Shown here: positions 7,191 to 9,929 of the stretch, piece after piece | Layout: each line of letters opens with the position of its first letter | How positions within the stretch are numbered: position 1 is the first letter of the stretch | Notes under the pieces: model-generated | The model's input: the letters and a program-made list of their open reading frames with translations, nothing else | Databases searched by the model: none | Told to the model about the DNA's origin: nothing | Assembly (NCBI GenBank): GCA_027067085.1 | Contig: JAMOMM010000313.1 | Location: 1 to 9,929, forward strand | Direction of reading: 5' to 3' | Length of the DNA: 9,929 bases | Source of the DNA: Hyphomicrobiales bacterium | GTDB lineage: Bacteria > Pseudomonadota > Alphaproteobacteria > Rhizobiales > Aestuariivirgaceae | Made by a program: the position numbers and the translations under genes

Positions 7191-8888
7191 ATGATTGATC
7201 GTCGCGACTTTATCCATGCCAGCTTGGCAACGCTTGCCCTTTCAGGTGGAACATTATCAGGTTACCGCAGTGCAATTGCAGGACAAAAGATCACTCAAGA
7301 AGAAATTTTAAAATTTGACGCCAAGGGCCAAGTTACCCTCATTCATGTGGGCGACATTCACTCGCAAGCAAAACCAATTTATTTCCGCGAACCATCTGTC
7401 AATATCGGTGTTGGTGATGCACTTGGCTTACCACCTCATATCACAGGCAAAGCAATGCTGAAAAAGTTTGGCATTAAAGCTGGTTCACCAGAGGCCTATG
7501 CTCTTTCGTCTGAAGATTTTGGCCAACTTGCTAAAACATACGGCAAGATGGGTGGTCTTGATCGCGTCGCAACTTTGGTTAAAGCTATTCGCGCAGAACG
7601 TCCCAATCATTGTTTGCTGCTTGATAGTGGTGATACATGGCAGGGTTCATGGGCATCGCTACAAACGCGCGGTGAAGACATGGTGAAAATCATGGCGACA
7701 ATGAAACCAGATGCGATCACTGGTCACTGGGAATTTACCTATGGGGCCGAGCGGGTAAAAGAACTTATTGATATGCTTGATTTTCCATTCCTAGCGGGCA
7801 ATGTCATCAGCAACGAATGGGAAGAGCCTGTTTTTGAAGCCACAAAAATGTATGAGCGCAATGGTGTGAAAATCGCTGTTGTCGGACAAGCCTTCCCTTA
7901 TACACCTGTTGCAAATCCACGCTGGATGTTCCCAGATTGGTCTTTTGGTATTCGCGATTCTTTAGTGCAAGAGCACGTCAATAAAGCCCGCGCAGACGGC
8001 GCTGATTTGGTCGTTCTTTTGAGTCACAATGGTTTTGATGTTGATCGTAAACTTGCCACTAAGGTTAAGGGTATCGACGTTATTTTGACGGGCCATACTC
8101 ATGACGCAATCCCTGTTACCATCAATGTTGGCGGTACGTTGCTTGTTGCATCGGGCTGTTCTGGTAAATTTGTGTCGCGTCTTGATCTCGACATCAAAGG
8201 CAAAAAAATTGCTGGTTTCAACTATAAACTCATGCCTGTTTTCTCTGATGTAATTGAAAAAGATGCCGACACTGCAAAAGTAATTGCCGAAACTCGCGCA
8301 CCTTATGAGAGCCACCTTAATGAAGTGCTTGGCACCACCAAAAACTCACTTTATCGCCGTGGTAATATGAGTGGCACATTTGATGATTTGATTTGTAATG
8401 CGCTGATTGAAAAGAAAGATGCCGAGATTTCTCTTTCGCCTGGTTTCCGTTGGGGGCCATCACTTATTCCTGGCCAAGAGATTACCAATGATGATTTGTA
8501 CAGCCAAACCGCAACGACTTATGCCTCGGTTTACAAGCTTGATTTCACTGGCAAACAGATCAAAGAAATTCTTGAAGACGTTGGCGATAACCTTTTCAAT
8601 CCAGACCCCTACTTCCAGCAAGGCGGCGATATGGTTCGCGTTGGCGGTCTGTCGTTTGATATGGACGCGCGCAAAACCATCGGCAAACGCATTACCAATA
8701 TGCGCCTGACCCGTAACGGTAAAGACCTTGATATGGGCAAAACCTATTCTGTTGCTGGCTGGTCATCAGTCAACAAAGAAACAGGCACGGGCGGCCAGCC
8801 AGTTTGGGACGTGGTGCGTGACTATATTAAAGAGAAAAAAGTTATCGACCTAAAGCCAACTGGAGATATTCGTCTTTCCAATGGCTAA
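7191..8888 (+). CDS. soxB: SoxB, dimanganese thiosulfohydrolase
   Basis: Hydrolyses the S-sulfonate group from SoxY-bound intermediates, releasing sulfate in the periplasm. The N-terminus has a twin-arginine signal (IDRRDFIHAS, Arg4-Arg5, cleavage near residue 30). The metallophosphatase fold shows the metal-site motifs in order: VGDIHSQ (Asp55, His57), SGDTWQGS (Asp148), GHWEFTYG (His179), LSHNGFDVD (His279) and TGHTHDA (His302, His304). PIYFREPSVNIGVG (62-75) is a SoxB-specific stretch. The C-terminal 5'-nucleotidase-like domain runs from about 370 to the end. At 565 residues it has full family length. The DSGDTW motif has Ser146 where I remember Gly. GAGGA at 7180-7184 supports the ATG. 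It lies after a terminator and overlaps the next gene by 8 bases. Confidence 0.95.
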   Translation: MIDRRDFIHASLATLALSGGTLSGYRSAIAGQKITQEEILKFDAKGQVTLIHVGDIHSQAKPIYFREPSVNIGVGDALGLPPHITGKAMLKKFGIKAGSPEAYALSSEDFGQLAKTYGKMGGLDRVATLVKAIRAERPNHCLLLDSGDTWQGSWASLQTRGEDMVKIMATMKPDAITGHWEFTYGAERVKELIDMLDFPFLAGNVISNEWEEPVFEATKMYERNGVKIAVVGQAFPYTPVANPRWMFPDWSFGIRDSLVQEHVNKARADGADLVVLLSHNGFDVDRKLATKVKGIDVILTGHTHDAIPVTINVGGTLLVASGCSGKFVSRLDLDIKGKKIAGFNYKLMPVFSDVIEKDADTAKVIAETRAPYESHLNEVLGTTKNSLYRRGNMSGTFDDLICNALIEKKDAEISLSPGFRWGPSLIPGQEITNDDLYSQTATTYASVYKLDFTGKQIKEILEDVGDNLFNPDPYFQQGGDMVRVGGLSFDMDARKTIGKRITNMRLTRNGKDLDMGKTYSVAGWSSVNKETGTGGQPVWDVVRDYIKEKKVIDLKPTGDIRLSNG

Positions 8889-9858
8889 AGCTTGTAAAAA
8901 CTCAACAAAACTTACTGTCGCCCTAATTCTGGGCGGCGGTGTTTTGGGTTTTGCGATAAGTGCGCACGCCCAAAATATTGGAAAAATCTATAACGGGCCA
9001 TCTGATACGGCCGTTGGGCGACCACTCGAAGCACCTGTTAATAGACGCCCTGCCCGCAACAAGTTTTGGTGGGATGAAAGCTGGTATGAAACGGGGCAAT
9101 TGCCCGCCGTCATTAGCCACAAAATTCGCCAACGCGATGCGACCTACACCAACCCGACCGATGATACCGAAGTGCCCGCCATTATTTTTCGCCCCGATGA
9201 TGATAAGAAATACCCCGCTGTTTTGTTTCAGCACGGGCGACGCGGGCTTGATGTACCTGTCATTAAACTGGCCAAACGATTAGCGGCTCGTGGTTTTGTG
9301 GTTCTGGCACCTGATGTTTATACGGCGCGGTTTATTGAAAAACTGCCGCTCGCACACATGGAAGAAACCGAAACTGATGTGAACGCTGGCGTTGACATGT
9401 TGCTCAAGCAGCCTGATATTTCAACCAGCAAGGCCTGTCTTTATTCTCACACACGCGGCGGGTATTATACGCTGAAAACAGCGGTGAAATTCAAGCGGCA
9501 AGAAAAAGACATCGCCTGTTATGTGTCGTTTTACCCGCATTGGGTCAACCCCAACAAGCCTGAGCCTGTGCAAGTTTATCGCTATGATTCAGACCTAGAT
9601 AAGCTGACTATTCCAACCATGGTTTTCATTGGCGAGTACGAACAATATCAACGCCGCCGCTCGATCGAAACGGCCGTTAGTTCAATGAAAAAAGCTGGCC
9701 GTGATGTCAAACTCATCATCTACCCTGGCGTTGGCCGCGGCTTCGATTTCCGCCCCCCAACCGTGCGCACCTTCGCCGATGATTTGGCAACTAAGGATTC
9801 GAACCAACGCATGGCAGTGTTTTTAAGGAAGCATTTAAAGGCTTGGGTGAAGAAGTAG
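8881..9858 (+). CDS. Exported dienelactone-hydrolase-like protein, catalytic triad apparently lost
   Basis: Alpha/beta-hydrolase of the dienelactone hydrolase family by overall pattern: PAVLFQHGRRGLD (112-124, oxyanion-hole region), LAARGFVVLAPDVY (134-147), an elbow strand at 185-194 and a C-terminal YPGVGRGFDFR (281-291). A Sec signal peptide (1-30, ending AHA before Gln31) sends it to the periplasm. The triad positions are altered: the elbow reads SHTRGG with Thr191 where the family has Cys or Ser, GEYEQY has Glu254 in place of Asp, and PGVGRGF has Arg286 in place of His. It is therefore probably not a working hydrolase of the known kind. Cys186 and Cys213 are the only cysteines after the signal peptide and could pair or bind sulfur (speculative). 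Its ATG overlaps the soxB stop (ATGGCTAA), with GGAG 15 bases upstream, so translation is probably coupled to soxB. The context suggests a role in thiosulfate oxidation; no function can be assigned. Confidence 0.75.
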   Translation: MAKACKNSTKLTVALILGGGVLGFAISAHAQNIGKIYNGPSDTAVGRPLEAPVNRRPARNKFWWDESWYETGQLPAVISHKIRQRDATYTNPTDDTEVPAIIFRPDDDKKYPAVLFQHGRRGLDVPVIKLAKRLAARGFVVLAPDVYTARFIEKLPLAHMEETETDVNAGVDMLLKQPDISTSKACLYSHTRGGYYTLKTAVKFKRQEKDIACYVSFYPHWVNPNKPEPVQVYRYDSDLDKLTIPTMVFIGEYEQYQRRRSIETAVSSMKKAGRDVKLIIYPGVGRGFDFRPPTVRTFADDLATKDSNQRMAVFLRKHLKAWVKK

Positions 9859-9888
9859 TGGGTTGGCTTTGACAGCTCCACCACCGTC

Positions 9889-9911
9889 ATTCCTGTGCTC
9901 GTCACAGGAAT
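9889..9911. repeat. Interspersed-type palindrome at the end of the locus
   Basis: ATTCCTGTG (9889-9897) and CACAGGAAT (9903-9911) form a perfect 9-base-pair hairpin with a CTCGT loop, flanked by GTC and CC. I recall near-identical TCATTCCTGTG...CACAGGAATCC hairpins scattered between genes in many alphaproteobacterial genomes. It follows the last gene by 30 bases and has no T-run, so it resembles a REP-like element more than a classic terminator. The rest of 9859-9929 shows nothing else. Confidence 0.65.
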
Positions 9912-9929
9912 CCATACCTGAGAAGAACG

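Noticed and set aside
7962..8315. A 117-codon minus-strand frame inside soxB
   Set aside because: It is antisense to conserved SoxB motifs (His279, His302, His304) and has no protein family features that I recognise.
8881..9858. A true dienelactone hydrolase of chloroaromatic degradation
   Set aside because: The protein is exported, all triad positions seem changed, and no aromatic degradation genes lie nearby.
1..9929. tRNA, rRNA, CRISPR array, insertion sequence or integrase
   Set aside because: No direct-repeat array, transposase or integrase motif, or tRNA-like cloverleaf was seen on either strand by eye.

Overview
The window carries a compact sulfur-oxidation locus, all genes on the + strand: soeABC (cytoplasmic, membrane-bound sulfite dehydrogenase), then soxXYZA, soxB and a gene for a periplasmic dienelactone-hydrolase-like protein. 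The organism is most likely a Gram-negative proteobacterium. The Sox proteins have Sec or Tat export signals, codon use is only moderately AT-leaning, and the far right end holds a short palindrome of a type I recall as common in Alphaproteobacteria (Hyphomicrobiales and relatives). That last placement is tentative.

Layout: 22-4708 is a tight soeABC operon (4-base ATGA overlap, then a 20-base gap), closed by a strong intrinsic terminator at 4765-4802. Positions 4803-4911 form the promoter/operator region of the sox operon, with a 7+7 inverted repeat flanking a candidate -35 box. Positions 4912-7056 hold soxX, soxY, soxZ and soxA with gaps of 18-26 bases, each with a clear Shine-Dalgarno. A second intrinsic terminator (7082-7120) and a short palindrome separate soxA from soxB (7191-8888). 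The hydrolase-like gene overlaps the soxB stop by 8 bases. The last 71 bases are non-coding and contain the interspersed palindrome.

How the genes work together (family knowledge plus inference): SoxAX joins thiosulfate to the C-terminal cysteine of SoxY in SoxYZ, and SoxB releases the sulfone group as sulfate. No soxCD lies in the window, so the remaining sulfane sulfur on SoxY probably leaves by another route. SoeABC would oxidise cytoplasmic sulfite to sulfate and pass electrons to the quinone pool, which fits a 'truncated Sox' pathway whose sulfane sulfur ends up as sulfite inside the cell. The genes making that sulfite (Dsr or sHdr type) are not in this window.

Most unusual points: the hydrolase-like protein coupled to soxB seems to have lost all three catalytic triad residues (Thr191, Glu254, Arg286 where Cys/Ser, Asp and His are expected); SoxA keeps both haem motifs but appears to lack the axial cysteine of haem 1; SoxY has a second cysteine (Cys104) besides the swinging-arm Cys154; and the sox cluster is split by an internal terminator.
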